64,000 nt of DNA, taken from the NCBI GenBank assembly GCA_911728455.2, contig OU452233.1, positions 14,575,214 to 14,639,213 on the forward strand, written 5' to 3'. Positions 25,101-36,800 of the stretch are shown one piece after another. The notes beneath the pieces were generated by a model that was given only the letters and a program-made list of their open reading frames with translations, had not been told where the DNA came from and did not search any database. Within the stretch, counting starts at the first letter, position 1, and each line of letters opens with the position of its first letter. The translations under genes were made by a program, and so were the position numbers. Origin of the DNA: Marthasterias glacialis. Its lineage: Eukaryota > Echinodermata > Asteroidea > Forcipulatida > Asteriidae.

Positions 25101-26688
25101 GATGATGATGTCAAGTCAATTGGGACAATTGCACAACTTGTATAATCTCCTTTGTTATGGAACAGAAGTATTGTGTACTGTTTTGCAGACAACTGATGCA
25201 AGTTTTGGTACATAAAACTCCTTTTGTACAAATTGAGTAACTTACCCCTTGTTTCTTGAGGACATCTGTTTCCTTTGGTGCATGTGGCTGACTGCTCTCT
25301 GATGACGACGCCGATGACGACGTACCAATCTTACTATATTGGAGTTTGTTATTTTCTGCATGAAAAAATAGTAATGACTCATTTCAACACTGCAGTCAAG
25401 TGTATAACAAAATAAGTGGAGCCATCCTATGTTTTTGGTTCATCGAGCTCTGAGGTGAAAGGAAAATGTATCATTTTGCAAAAAATTTGCAGTCTTACTA
25501 TTAGCAAATATATAGCCTAACTCCCAGATGCTGTATAGCATTTCATTCTTTTAATAACATACCTTTCAGCTTAAGAATTTGTGCAACTTCTTCGGTGATC
25601 ATTTCTGCTGTGTCACTCTTCTGCAACTCTCCCAGACTAACATCAGGTTCAGTGCTCATGAAACTCAAAGCAGATGGTCCAAGAGGCAACTGCAGCTGTT
25701 CAAGGTGGTCCAAATCCTTCTTAAGAGTAAAATACAGCCAAAGAAACTCACTGTCAGTAGACCCTTCAACAAAAACACCACCGGACTGCAGGGAATTGTG
25801 CATGTGTCTCAACATGACCTTCACTTTGACTTCAGCTTCCTTTAATTGCTTCATTTGTTTCTGGTTTTCCTGACGGATTTCTCTCAGAAGACGCGTCTCC
25901 TCCGCATTTACAAGATCCCGGTTGAGCTGAGCTTGGGTCTTAACGTCTTTCCTTGCCCTGTCAGCATGCCTCTTGAACTTTGAGCCCATCGTTTTCAAAG
26001 CTTGCAGTAAATCATCAGCATCTGGAATCTTCATCTTTAACCTGGCCATCATGTTCTTTGCAGACTCTCTTTTGTCTGCCGCTGCTTCATCCAGACTGGT
26101 GTAGCTATGGGATGGAGCAGGGTGGTCTATTACCGTACAATCCCTGCATATGAGGACATCACAGGTTTGGCAGAAGAATCTACTCTTCTCCTTCGGATGT
26201 TTAGGGCACTCCAAGGCGTCATCTTGAGGTTTCACCAGTCGAGCGGGGGTGGGATTGTTAACATCACGAAGGAAAACTTTACGGCTCTCTTCCAAGGATA
26301 ACATCTCATGGTCGAAGGTTGAAGGTATGCCATTGTGAAATTTCCGGCAAACTTGACATAGAAACAAGGTGCAATCAAAGCATCGAGATTCGGCCGTTTC
26401 CGATGAGCACAATCCACATGGAACTTTGGCACTCTGAAGAGTCTGCAGCAGAGTTGATTCACTGACAAGCCGACTGAGGAAGAAGTTTGTCTTCAGCCCA
26501 GCTAGACCCTTCTTGGTAAGCTCACTTGTCTGATGGCAAAGAGGACATTGGGTCCTCTCCTCCCATTTGCTGTTACTCTGCAGTCCCTGAAGACAAACCA
26601 GGCAAAAGCTATGCAGGCAGGCAAGTATTTTGGGGTGCTGAAACTTATGGTTACAAAGACAACAAATTAGTGGGTTGTTCTTCTCCAT
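22150..26688 (-). CDS. RING/B-box/coiled-coil (TRIM-type) protein with tandem-repeat tail
   Basis: Five coding exons (26688-25563, 25355-25246, 24505-23523, 22898-22732, 22379-22150) join without frame breaks into about 871 aa. All donors are GT and acceptors AG. Residues 9-51 form a C3HC4 RING (C9, C12, C24, H26, C29, C32, C48, C51). A B-box 1 follows (CGLCSSETAESRCFDC...), then an intact B-box 2 (CPKHPKEKSRFFCQTC...H) and a coiled coil, to about residue 375. The remaining ~500 residues lack NHL, SPRY or other known C-terminal TRIM domains. They are Ser/Thr/Pro/Lys-rich, with about six units marked by KQTEKISSQ and PGRKID, and end in an acidic DIDSDDSDL. A ubiquitin E3 role is expected from the RING; the substrate is unknown. 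The ATG lies 2 bp after an acceptor (TTTTTAG|CAATGG), so a 5' UTR exon precedes it. Confidence 0.88.
23523..24505 (-). CDS. repeat-tail exon of RING-tail gene
   Basis: This is a single 983-bp exon. It encodes about six imperfect repeats of roughly 40-50 residues built from KQTEKISSQ(E/Q)P, a Ser/Thr/Pro stretch and (P)G(R/G)KIDT. Two central units are almost identical, with the shared text SSQEPNDSTAPIPSKSAGPG. The units are low-complexity, Lys- and Ser-rich and lack Cys, which suggests a disordered tail. Confidence 0.85.
24690..24895. repeat. degenerate MITE copy in RING-tail gene intron
   Basis: The right end ACATGAAATTTGGCCCTGATCTT resembles the end of the 194-bp MITE at 16928-17121. It also contains TTAGCAGACAAACTTGCTAAGCA. 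The left terminal repeat is decayed. Confidence 0.5.
25563..26688 (-). CDS. exon 1 of RING-tail gene: RING, B-box 1, B-box 2, coiled coil
   Basis: This exon encodes 375 codons plus one base and ends at AAAG|GTATGT (phase 1). The upstream in-frame ATG at 26769 lies across the acceptor and is rejected as a start. The exon layout matches the RING exon at 43332-44454 (374 codons plus one base, phase 1). Confidence 0.9.
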
Positions 26689-27134
26689 TGCTAAAAAGGC
26701 TGGAAGAAAAGGAAAAGAAGACCAATTAATTACCAAGTCCTTAATTTTAATTAAAAAAATAAATCCCATGCAATTTTGGAATTAAATTTGCATAATTGTT
26801 TTCTTAAAATTAGCCCCTTCATAATAATAATAAAAAAAAAAAATTCTCCACAGTAGAAACTATATTTGTAGTACACCCAAGTTATGTATACAACTTATGG
26901 GCACCCATGTTGATGGAGTACCTCCCCCAGCCACAATTTAAGTTGTTATTTATAAATGTTGAATTTGTAGAAGTTCGTGGGTTTAGTTTCACTTAACCAT
27001 GCTTTAGGAAACTTAAATACTCATATTATTTCCCCCAAGATGGAAATTAGGGATATGCCATTAAAATCAGTCAGCATTTCTCTATTTTGGAATGGTTATA
27101 CTAATTAAATTAAAACTAATTTTCAAGTACATAC

Positions 27135-27190
27135 CTTGTCTTGAACTTCAAGAGTCTGTAAATACTGGCAACTTACTTCAATAAAATAGT
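27135..27190 (-). other. probable 5' UTR exon of RING-tail gene
   Basis: On the minus strand ...AAGTTCAAGACAAG is followed by a good donor, GTATGT, at 27134-27129. The next acceptor is just before the ATG. The 5' limit is not visible. Confidence 0.45.
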
Positions 27191-29315
27191 CTGTAATAGA
27201 ATGCCTGCCGCTTTATATTGCTATTGCAAAGAGTATGGGAAAACCCTTATCACGCAATACTAGTGGCGTCCCTCGTTGCACACTAGGGGGCTTCCCCCAT
27301 ATTGCCCCCATGCAATGGGTATGGTATAGCTGGGAACACTTGTGTAGGGTTTCCATGCCACAGGCTGATCTTGACCTTTAACTTCCATTCAATGTTAACA
27401 TTATGCTTTGAGCAGTTGTTGCAGCCATGACTTTCAATCTAATTTGTTTTTGAATGGAAAGGGGCCACACTTTTCTCTCTCTCTCATACTTACCAAAAGG
27501 TAGTGTTGTGGTACACTTTTGAGTTATATGCTGAAAATTATAAACAAATCTGAAAAAGGGTAAAATAAAAAACAAACAAAACTGCCACCAAGCATTTTTG
27601 ACTTGAGGAGGACTTTAGACTCAATTAATCAAAAGTTGATTTTGAACTTGGTGCTGCAAACACACATGGGATTTGGCTTAAAGTCATTAAAACTTCATCC
27701 TAAACTCAAAAGCACTAAGACTTCACTGATCAGAAATAAAGAATTCTAGAATGAGACTTCTCTGTGGTAATTGGTATTTCATGTGAATTAAATTTGATAG
27801 TTATCGAAGTGAGTTCTATTGAATGGAATTGAAAACTGTACTTATTATTATGTCTTAGGATCAGTGGTTTAAAACTTGCCCACTAAACAGTACGACTATA
27901 GAGGCTTCAGGAAAAAAAACAGGACTTCACACATGACTTGAGAGACAGTTGCATAACTAGGGGGAGGGGGTAAGGGGGGCACATGCCCCCCAACTGATGT
28001 CTGTGAAAAAAATCTGCCAATGATAATTGGCCTGTTTTATGAAAACGATTGTCAGAATTATGAAATTATCTCACGTCCATCAGCAATGTACAATTTTGTT
28101 ACACATTGTATTTTGTGCAAGTTGTCCGTGGGAATGCGAAAGACTTTTGCATGTTTTTCGTTTTGAAACAGCATCATCTGTCAAAATTCTTTCAGAGAGA
28201 GGAAAAAAATAAAACAAATTCAAAAAAATCGGGCCATACAACTTTAACAAAGCACTGTTTGCCAGGTGAGGGTTTACTTTAATAATCATGTGCCCATTAT
28301 TTCTGTACTGAAATTTAGTGTCTAACGACTATACCTGCGGTTTTTTTTTTACAAGGATGTGATATAACTATGTCTACACCCGTTAAATATCTCCACATGT
28401 CCAACGAGAAACCCTAAAATCTTTTAAAACAAAATAAAGTGGAAAGTATTGCTGTTACTCGGTGACGGAAGTGATGTATTTCATGCATGAAAGAATTAAC
28501 TCAGAAGGGAATTAATAAAATGAGAGACAATAGATTTCAGCCTTTGAGAAAGACTCTGTCTAGGGTCGAAACGTGAGGCAATTTTTTGCATGACAGTTTT
28601 CAGTAATAAGCACTTGAGGTTTTGTTGGTTTAGTAACCCCCACCCCCCGACTCATCCATGCAACTCAAAATCTATCGGAACAAGAGTTGCAAAGGGACAC
28701 AGAATATAAACTTCATACCAGTATCGATCCTCCCTAAAATATTTCTATACCATGCCCGATATGTGGCAGAGGGAGGCCCCCCGAAATGTTCTCACTCTTT
28801 CCCTCTTGTACAGAAGTACCACCCCCACCTAAAATCCTCAAAAGATTTCCTGAGATTCCCAGAACACAATGAAGACACAATAGGAGGAAGGGTACACCCT
28901 GCCACATATCGAGCACCAAATTAATATTTCCGCCTAAAAAAACGTACTGTCAAAGACGAGAAAACAGTAACAACTTTAATACCTCATTTAAAATGCTGCA
29001 TTTAAAATAAGCACTTAAAACATTTTTTTCTAAATAGTAACTTATCCCCCCCAAAACGTAATATACATTCTTCAAACCATTTTATAAAGTTGTAATTTGA
29101 CAACATAACTTCGGAGTGCTACGATATGATATAATTGGTTTTATTTTACCAATTGTTAATGCTGATCTTCTAAGGGTAACTTGTGTAATTGATTTTTAAA
29201 GGTAAAATATAGGATTTGTAAACCTAATAGTGCAGTGTTCTTACTTTGTGTGGTTCAATATATACATAAAAAAACAAACCAGTGAAAATTTGTACTCAAT
29301 CCGCAAGGCGAAAAT

Positions 29316-29505
29316 AGTGACAAACCATGCACACCTTTTAGCATTATTATAAACAGTCTTTAATTTTGATTGTTACAATGGGTTATTCAAATTCTATTTT
29401 CTCGACTTGACAATATTTCAGACAGAAATATTTCTATGGAAGATTGGTACCGTACTAGTATGACCTTTATAATAAGTAAGCTTCCAGACTGATACTAATA
29501 CTTTT
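29316..29505 (-). repeat. interspersed repeat family R1, inverted copy
   Basis: Reverse-complement reading gives GTATCAGTCTGGAAGCTTAC, ACCAATCTTCCATAGAAATA and ATCAAAATTAAAGACTG. It ends GTGTGCATGGTTTGTCAC, colinear with the copies at 1098 and 49165. Confidence 0.6.
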
Positions 29506-30599
29506 TCAAATGATTACCAATCCTTTTTTCTATCTTTAATGAACAAAATTAATGAACGTGATAATCATTTCTCCGAGATGACTAAAATACTGAACCTAAG
29601 AACTCGGTTACCTTTGATTAATTTACCTCACCTGGGACCAATTTCAACAAGAGTTAAAGATTGATCTTAACTGTGTATCAATCTTAACTCCTAAGCAAAG
29701 TGTGATGTCAGGGCAAATCACTATGACAACATTGACAACTCATATTAAGATGAATCTTACTGCTATGTGAAATCGAGCCCAGACTGACCGACTGAAACCA
29801 TGCTGAATCTATCTAATAAGCCCATACTAGTGGTAAATCGACTTCTTATCATAAGCAAGTTTTTGGGGGACGAGAAAAGATTACTGCTGCAAGTCAACCT
29901 CTCAAGTTATAGGGTCCTTGTCACACAAGGCAACTTTGTAGGTAATCAAGTTTGGTGACATTGGATTAATTTCATTTTAAAATTTTCTTGATACACAGTT
30001 TGTATAATAATGCTACAAAAAATTGTTTAAATTGAAAGCCAAGAAAAATTATTAGGATATGTAACAGGCACGAGTGCGGCTAGTGCACTCTATGCCGATA
30101 CATAATAATTTACAAGGTTACGCTGAGGTTTTTCTTGTAAATATAAAGATTGGTTTATTACTTATCCCAACTACTTTGAAGGGAGGGCAATTGAAATGCT
30201 GTATAAACTGAAACGAGATAGTATAAATGTATTACTCTCAGTTTAAAATAAAATATAAGTAAAAACAAAACCTGACGGTTCTTGACAGCTAAACACAAGT
30301 AAATTTAATACAATTCAAATAAAATAATAATATGGATAAATGAACAAATGAATGGCCCATCTGTATTGGCTGGACTTTGGCGAACGATGGAATTGGAAGA
30401 TACTACATGGCGAGTGATGGTAACGATGACAATAAAACAGTTCTTCCAGGATTTGAGAACACAAGGGGCATTGAAGATGATGGGGACTGGATGTGATGCA
30501 AAAACAGTTCCTTGTCCTTGATCAGGGGGCAGAATATTGTTTTCTTTACAAAATGTGAATAAGTATGAAGTAATGCACTGTCCTGCTGGCTCTCTTTTA

Positions 30600-30740
30600 C
30601 TTGAATCCGCCTAGAGCAGGACAGGGGATGAATATATAAATTAATGGAGTGTTTCTTAAAGCTGGGTTGGCGCAATCCAATGCAGATATCCGACAGAGGA
30701 AAAGTGCACAAACTGAAGAAACTTAGAGGGTTATAATTCT
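30600..30740. repeat. repeat pair with 32660-32860
   Basis: AGCAGGACAGGGGATGAA, TTTCTTAAAGCTGGGTTGG and CGCAATCCAA are shared with 32680-32760 in the same orientation. The similarity then continues through an AG-rich segment to TTACAACTT. The similarity lies outside any recognised exon. Confidence 0.7.
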
Positions 30741-32659
30741 TACAACTTTCCTATGTCAGAGTCCAGTGTCCAAGTCTAAAATTAATACTATGCCATTCAA
30801 ATATAAATGACACTAAAATTAAATACTTAAAACTAAACCTTATAATCCTAAATATGAAAGAAAGAAACCACTAATTCCTGGGAGACACAATTGTGTGGGA
30901 AGTTGCACTGCACTGGTCAGTGCACTCTCCCACACAAACTGTTTATCACACCATGGACCAGACCAGTGCCCAATAATGGGCACATTAATTTAAGGATTAT
31001 TTAGGTCCAATTAAAGAGCACTAGTTGCATGGAAGGTGATAAAACTAGGTACAAGCATAGAGCAAGGAACAGAGACATTTCATGGAACAATGACTCATTA
31101 TGAAATAAGAATGTTGATATAAACCATGAATAAACTAAGAAAAACATAAACATTGCTTTTACTGAGCAATAATTTATACACAAAATGAATTTGGTAAACT
31201 TAAAGTAAATATTAAAATTAAATGCAAAAGATTAAAAAAGCAAACCAGAACGTAAAATCAAAGAAACATCAAATCATAGAACAAAACTATGATTAAAATA
31301 ATCACCGACTAAATATCAGTTAAAAGGCACATGAAGTGGTATTTTGTCAAATTACATTTTTGTGGCTTAATATACGGTTTGAAATTAACAAAACATAACA
31401 TTGACTATTTTGATGTGTTTGTAATGCGTTAATACACTTTAATTGAGCCCCGAAAATGTGCGTCATTTGATTGCGCAATGATTCGTGACGTAGACTGTGG
31501 TCAAACGTTTCAAAGACAGCTCTGGTGCCGAGTGGTTAACAATGCATTGTGTGTTACTGTCACACACATGGCCCTGGTCAGCCGGTCCACTGTCTACGTC
31601 ACAGATTTGATGTTAATGAGGAAGGGTGGGTGGAGCGCGGCAATCCCCTAATTTTAGAAATTGCTATTTCTACGGTAAATAGGCATGTAAAAAAATGTTA
31701 AAAAAATAATAATACACTATGATAGACATACTTCCTTTTTTAACCAATAAAAAAAAAATTAATTCATGGACCTTTAAAGAAAATGAAAATTAAGATATAT
31801 GGGTCATTCTATGAAGTTTGGAGACAGGCCATAATTTTCTGAGTGCTGATTATGAAACACATTGTAATTGTTACAGAATGTTTGTTTCTGAAACAAATGT
31901 AATTTGACAATAAAGCTATAAGATTGCTTTAAAATGACACCACTCTTGAAGAAATGCGGAAACAATTTTCATACCCAAATTCCATAAATGTTACGGTGTC
32001 CGGCAAAAATAATGAGGGAAAGTTGTGACAGAAAAATGTGTACTTCAAAACTTAATAATTTTTAAAAGACATTTAAGGACATAAGTACACTTGAGTTAAG
32101 GTTTTACACAAATAATAGTGAGAAGATGCAACCTTCGTAAAAATGAAAGTTAAATGTCAGATGTTATAATACTTTGCCAAAAACTCACATTTCAAAATTG
32201 GGTTGTGGATGTAACATATGGTTTCCAAAAGTATGTTACATCCACAACTGGCTCATGCATGTCATGTACACTCCTTGATTTGCAGCAGTTTAGGTCAGAT
32301 TGACCTAAATATTTCATGATTTGGCTGCTATTTGTAAAATAATCAGATCTGAGATGTATATACAATTTTCTTTGGCCAAATATGACGAAAATCTGATGCC
32401 TTGAGGCACATGGTTTCCATTTTACATCCACAACCTGTTGACATGGTCATGCCCAAAATGTGTATGAAAACCAGAACCTTAAACTAAATAGGAACTTTTG
32501 TTCTAGAACTTCAATAGTTTTTAAACCTAAAACAGTACCCTCCCTCACACAATAGAAATATGAAGTGATTGTTCATTTAAAGCGACAATTGGTCTAAACT
32601 CAGAAACTGAATAAAATAACTCTTACTATGCATAGAAATAATACCAGTAAGATAAAAGT

Positions 32660-32860
32660 AAAATCAAACTCACCTACAGCAGGACAGGGGATGAACATAA
32701 ATTAATGGTGTGTTTCTTAAAGCTGGGTTGGCGCAATCCAACAAAGATATTCAACAGAGGCAAAGTGTACAAACTGAAAAAACTAGGAGGGTTATTTCTT
32801 ACAACTTGCTTCTGTGGGAGTCCAGCGGTCAAGTGACCAAACACTTTCTTGGGCATGGTC
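32660..32860. repeat. repeat pair with 30600-30740
   Basis: This is the second copy of the block described at 30600-30740. Sequence downstream of it, around 32860-33320, turns into LINE-like text. Confidence 0.7.
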
Positions 32861-33092
32861 ACTGACCTCTGGAAAACCCTTCCTCAATGCGCCTTGATTG
32901 GTTGCTCAGCCTGCTACCAATCAACCACTCACCACACACCATTCAACCACCCACTCCTAGACTTGCCCTACTCTGAGCTGGAATAGGGACGATTCACCCA
33001 TCCCCATCACCCCTTCACTTACTGTCCCCACCTCCAATTTTATTGTCAGGCCCTGCAAAGAGATCATACTTTTTTGTTGTATCAACATGGAC

Positions 33093-33319
33093 AGATTATG
33101 TTACCATCAGAGAGATATAATCATTGACAAAGCTGTGCTAGATGTATGGGTAGCTTCAATCAAGGGCAAACAAAAAGATCCAGATCTACAAAGACTTGGC
33201 CAGCTAGAACTTTGCAAGCTGTGGCAAATGAAGATAAAGGATGTCCCATGTGGTGGTTGAAACACTTGGCACTATTCCAAATGCATCTGAGAAACATCTA
33301 AGACTGGCACAACTGTGAA
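33093..33319 (+). mobile_element. LINE reverse-transcriptase C-terminal remnant
   Basis: The plus strand reads REDIIIDKAVLDVWVASIKG and then LGQLELCKLWQMK. After one frameshift it reads HVVVETLGTIPNASEKHLRL before a stop. The pattern (hydrophobic residues)-ETLGTIP...LEKHL is typical of the end of some LINE RT proteins. The frameshift and the lack of upstream RT motifs mark it as dead. Confidence 0.5.
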
Positions 33320-33850
33320 GGTAGACTTATAGTGCAGAATGATGTGCTCTTTGGAATGGGAATCAGCCATACCCATAGGAGTTACCTACACAAAAGAAAG
33401 ACAGATTTTTGCAAAACTTTTGCAAAAACAATAACAAGAAGGAGACTGTAAAAAAGTCTCTCTTTCGTTTGCTATGACATCAGGTAATCAAAACTGGTAC
33501 AAAGAACAAGTAAGCTTGATATAAGGATCAATGAGTATGACCCATCATTAGACTGATCTGTTCAGGGAGGAAGCTGAACAACAGGATCAACTAAAGTGAA
33601 ATATCATCTCTCTCCTCGGATAGATCTTAAATTGTACTGCTCCCTGTGGCCTCCTTACCATTAAATACTTCCAGAGTTTTTCCTACTGTTTCTGGGCATG
33701 GTTAGCATCAATGTTACGCAATGGCTCAGAGAATCCTTGTGAGATGTTTGGATCACAGGATTTGACAGTAGGGTACTCGCAGTCACCTGTGTTGATGAGA
33801 AGGGTTGAATGAGTGAGGGACATGTGTACATTTATTCTAACTTTTTGTTT

Positions 33851-33888
33851 TCACAGGAATTTTGTCTTGTCCTTCTGGGCTGCTTTAA
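33851..33888 (-). CDS. candidate terminal mini-exon E'
   Basis: An acceptor TTGCAG is followed by TT AAA GCA GCC CAG AAG GAC AAG, encoding (V)KAAQKDKTKFL and a TGA. AATAAA on the minus strand at 33836-33831 lies 15 bp beyond the stop. It is a truncated duplicate of the start of exon E. It is either the true last exon or a duplicated remnant; in the second case exon E reads through its donor to a TAA at 34854-34852. Confidence 0.45.
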
Positions 33889-36800
33889 CTGCAATCAATT
33901 TTGAGATGAAAAGTTACTAGCTTTGTAAAGCTTTTACAATCACAACTGCATGTATTTAGAATCAAGTAAATGAAGCCTTGTATTACTTTTTGTACATAAC
34001 AAATAGTCCTCCATGTACTGTACAATAGGCAAAATACTACGTTCATTAAAATTAAAATCTGAACATGAAGGAGTAGAGAAACCAACTTTTTTTACACAAA
34101 TAGACTGGATACTGAATATTATTGGAAAATAATAGCCAAATTTCTGTACTACGTTTGACAGCAGATTGAGTTGTTTGGATGCCAGTCACCCTGTATACCA
34201 ATTTGTAGTAACATATCCTATCTCAACTTGGAGATATAGGCCTCTGAAAATGCCCCCAGACCCCAAAAATCAGTTAGAATTGGGGGGGGGGAGGGGTTCA
34301 TATCTCAGAAATGATAAGGAGCAAAAATTTTGTGTCTATTCATTGCGCTAATAGAGGATTATTTAAAGAAATTCTGAGACGGTCACTGCTGGCCTTTTCA
34401 GAATTTTGTTGTGATTTGGCACGGAATGTCCCAGATGCATACAAAATACCCCCCCCCAAAAAATTACATTTGGATTTAATACATAGCCAACTTATATTTC
34501 ACTCATTCAAGTCAACCGTGTGATGAGTAGAGAGAAAAAGTGTTTGGGAACATTCATTCAAATTTGGTTTTTAATTGGAATAAACCATAATTTTGTGAGA
34601 ACTTCCACGCCATATAGGTATATATTTAGTTCTTTAAGCAAGCATTTTACAAATGTTTTGTGTTGTCTTTTGCGTGCCCTAAATCCTTAACCCTAGAGGC
34701 AAATTAAATCTGGAACATTGTAAACATCCAACAGAATATAAAAACACCTTTTGACCTTTTACCATGTAATATTGTTTAACGTTAAGCAAGAAAAAAAAAT
34801 CAAAAGAATAAATCAATAATTATGTAACCTGCTGGTGCATTTCTACAGCTGTTAGAAAGTTGGTGTGGACATACACCCTGTGTTACTACCTTGTATTCTG
34901 GCATCTTGCTCATCTTTACCTTGTTTATCACCGTTTTCACCTTCCTCCTCGTCAGCAACATCTTCCTCTTCATCACCTTTCTCAACAGCCTCATCATCTT
35001 TTTTAGAAGACTCACCATCGTCTTCTTCTTGAACATCTCTTTGAACGTCTTCATTTTCTTCCTGGGCTTCTTCTATCTCGTTCTCATCCTCTTTCTTGTC
35101 CTCATCTTTTATCTTCACTTCTTCTCCTGTCTTGTCCTTCTGGGCTGCTTCAACTGCAATCAATTTTGAGATGAAAAGTTACTAGCTTTGTACAGCTTTT
35201 ACAATCACAACTGCATGTAAATCTAGAATCAAGCAAATGAAGCCTTGTATTGTATTTTTTTACATGAAGGAGTAGAGAAACCAACTCTTTTTACACAAAT
35301 AGACTGGATACTGAGTATTATTGGAAAATAATAGCCAAATTTCTGTACTACGTTTGACAGCAGATTGAGTTGTTTGGATGCCAGTCACCCTGTATACCAA
35401 TTTGTAGCAACATATCTTATCTCAATTTGGAGATATGGGCCTCTGAAAATGCCCCCAAACCCCCAAAATCAGTTAGAAAGGGGGGGGGGTGGTTCTTATC
35501 TCAGAAATGATGAGGAGCAAAACTCAAAAATTGTGTGTGTATTCATTGCACCAATAGAGGATTGTTTAAAGAAATTAGCAAAATCTGAGACGGTCATTGC
35601 TGGCCTTTTCAGAATTTTATGTGACTTGGCACGGAATATCCCAGATGCATGCAGAATACCCCCCAAAATTTTACATTTGGCTTTAATACATAGCCAACTT
35701 ATATTTCATAGGGAAAACATTGTACTATACATTTTTTCGTTAATCTTCTGTTTGCCTTAAATTTTCTTATACCCAAATTAAATCTGGAACATGAACACAA
35801 AATAATGGACAAAGATCAGGTGTTACTACCTTGTATTGTGGCATCTTTGCCATCTTCACCTCGTTCATCATCTTCCTCAACAACCTCATCTTTCTCAACA
35901 GCTTTATTGTCCATTTCTTGAACATCACCTGGAACATCTTTGTTTTCTATCTGAGCTTTGTCTGTCATTAATTTGTTCTGATCTTTTATCTTCACTTCAT
36001 CTCCTTCTGCTGTTTTCATGTCCTCCTGCGCTGCTTCAACTGCCTCCTTAAACCGTTGGGCCAACTCTTCAGTTTGGAATCTCACAGCCAACTGTTCCAT
36101 TTGGACTTCATCTTCAGATGCATCCATTGCCATCCAGACCCAAGACTTTCTTGATCCAGCATTTGGCTGCAGCTTTAGGTCAGGACTGATAAAGTGATTG
36201 GCGCAGACCTTAAAGACTTGCTCTCTGCGCATGACGATGCGATACTTCTTGTTATCTGGTTTGTACAGAAGCTTGATGTCCCCTATACCCCGCTCTTTCC
36301 ATTGAGTAGACTCCTTGTTGAAGCGGAACAGCTTGGCTCGGTGGGTGAATCTCACCTCCTCGCCTTCTTCACCAGTTCTTGCATCAATGCATTTGGGTAT
36401 CTCAACGACTGATATTTTCTGAGGAGTTTCATGGGGAGTTTTGCTGATATCCATTTGGAAGGAGAAAAGAGATGCCTTCGTTTTGGCCATGTCAGAAAAA
36501 GAGAAGTCTATGGAGTTTTCCTGGCATGGCTTGGAAAATGCTGATAGTGTACTGGTCTGAGGGATTTCTGTGGATCAAAGTTTGAGATGAAATGTTACAA
36601 GCTTGATGCAGATTTCACAAACACAGCTGCATGTGTATTTTGAAGCAAGCAAAATAATCACACAAATTAGTACGTTCACGTATTTCCTTGAAGTTAACAA
36701 TTTATTACTATTCCCAGTAAAACGAAAATGCAGATTCCTGAATCAAATAACTAAAAATATGCTGTAAACTAATTGCTGTGATCAAATAGAATACAGCACA

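Larger units (their letters stand above)
27200..33092. other. repeat-rich non-coding stretch
   Basis: No gene is recognised. Contents include a hAT-end-like CAGTTGCATAACTAGGGGG at 27950. The string AGACTCTG(T/C)TAGGGTCGAAACGT at 28550-28580 also occurs at 55520-55550. Repeat R1 is inverted at 29316-29505. A possible MITE at 29636-29795 starts GGGACCAATTTCAACAAGAG. Homologous blocks lie at 30600-30740 and 32660-32860. 31500-31560 has a weak A-box-like GGTGCCGAGTGGTTAA. Confidence 0.45.

Noticed and set aside
26686-26769. Upstream ATG at 26769 extending the RING-tail protein by 27 residues
   Set aside because: A consensus acceptor lies between it and the MEKN start, the same arrangement as in the paralogue, and the extension is not protein-like for this family.
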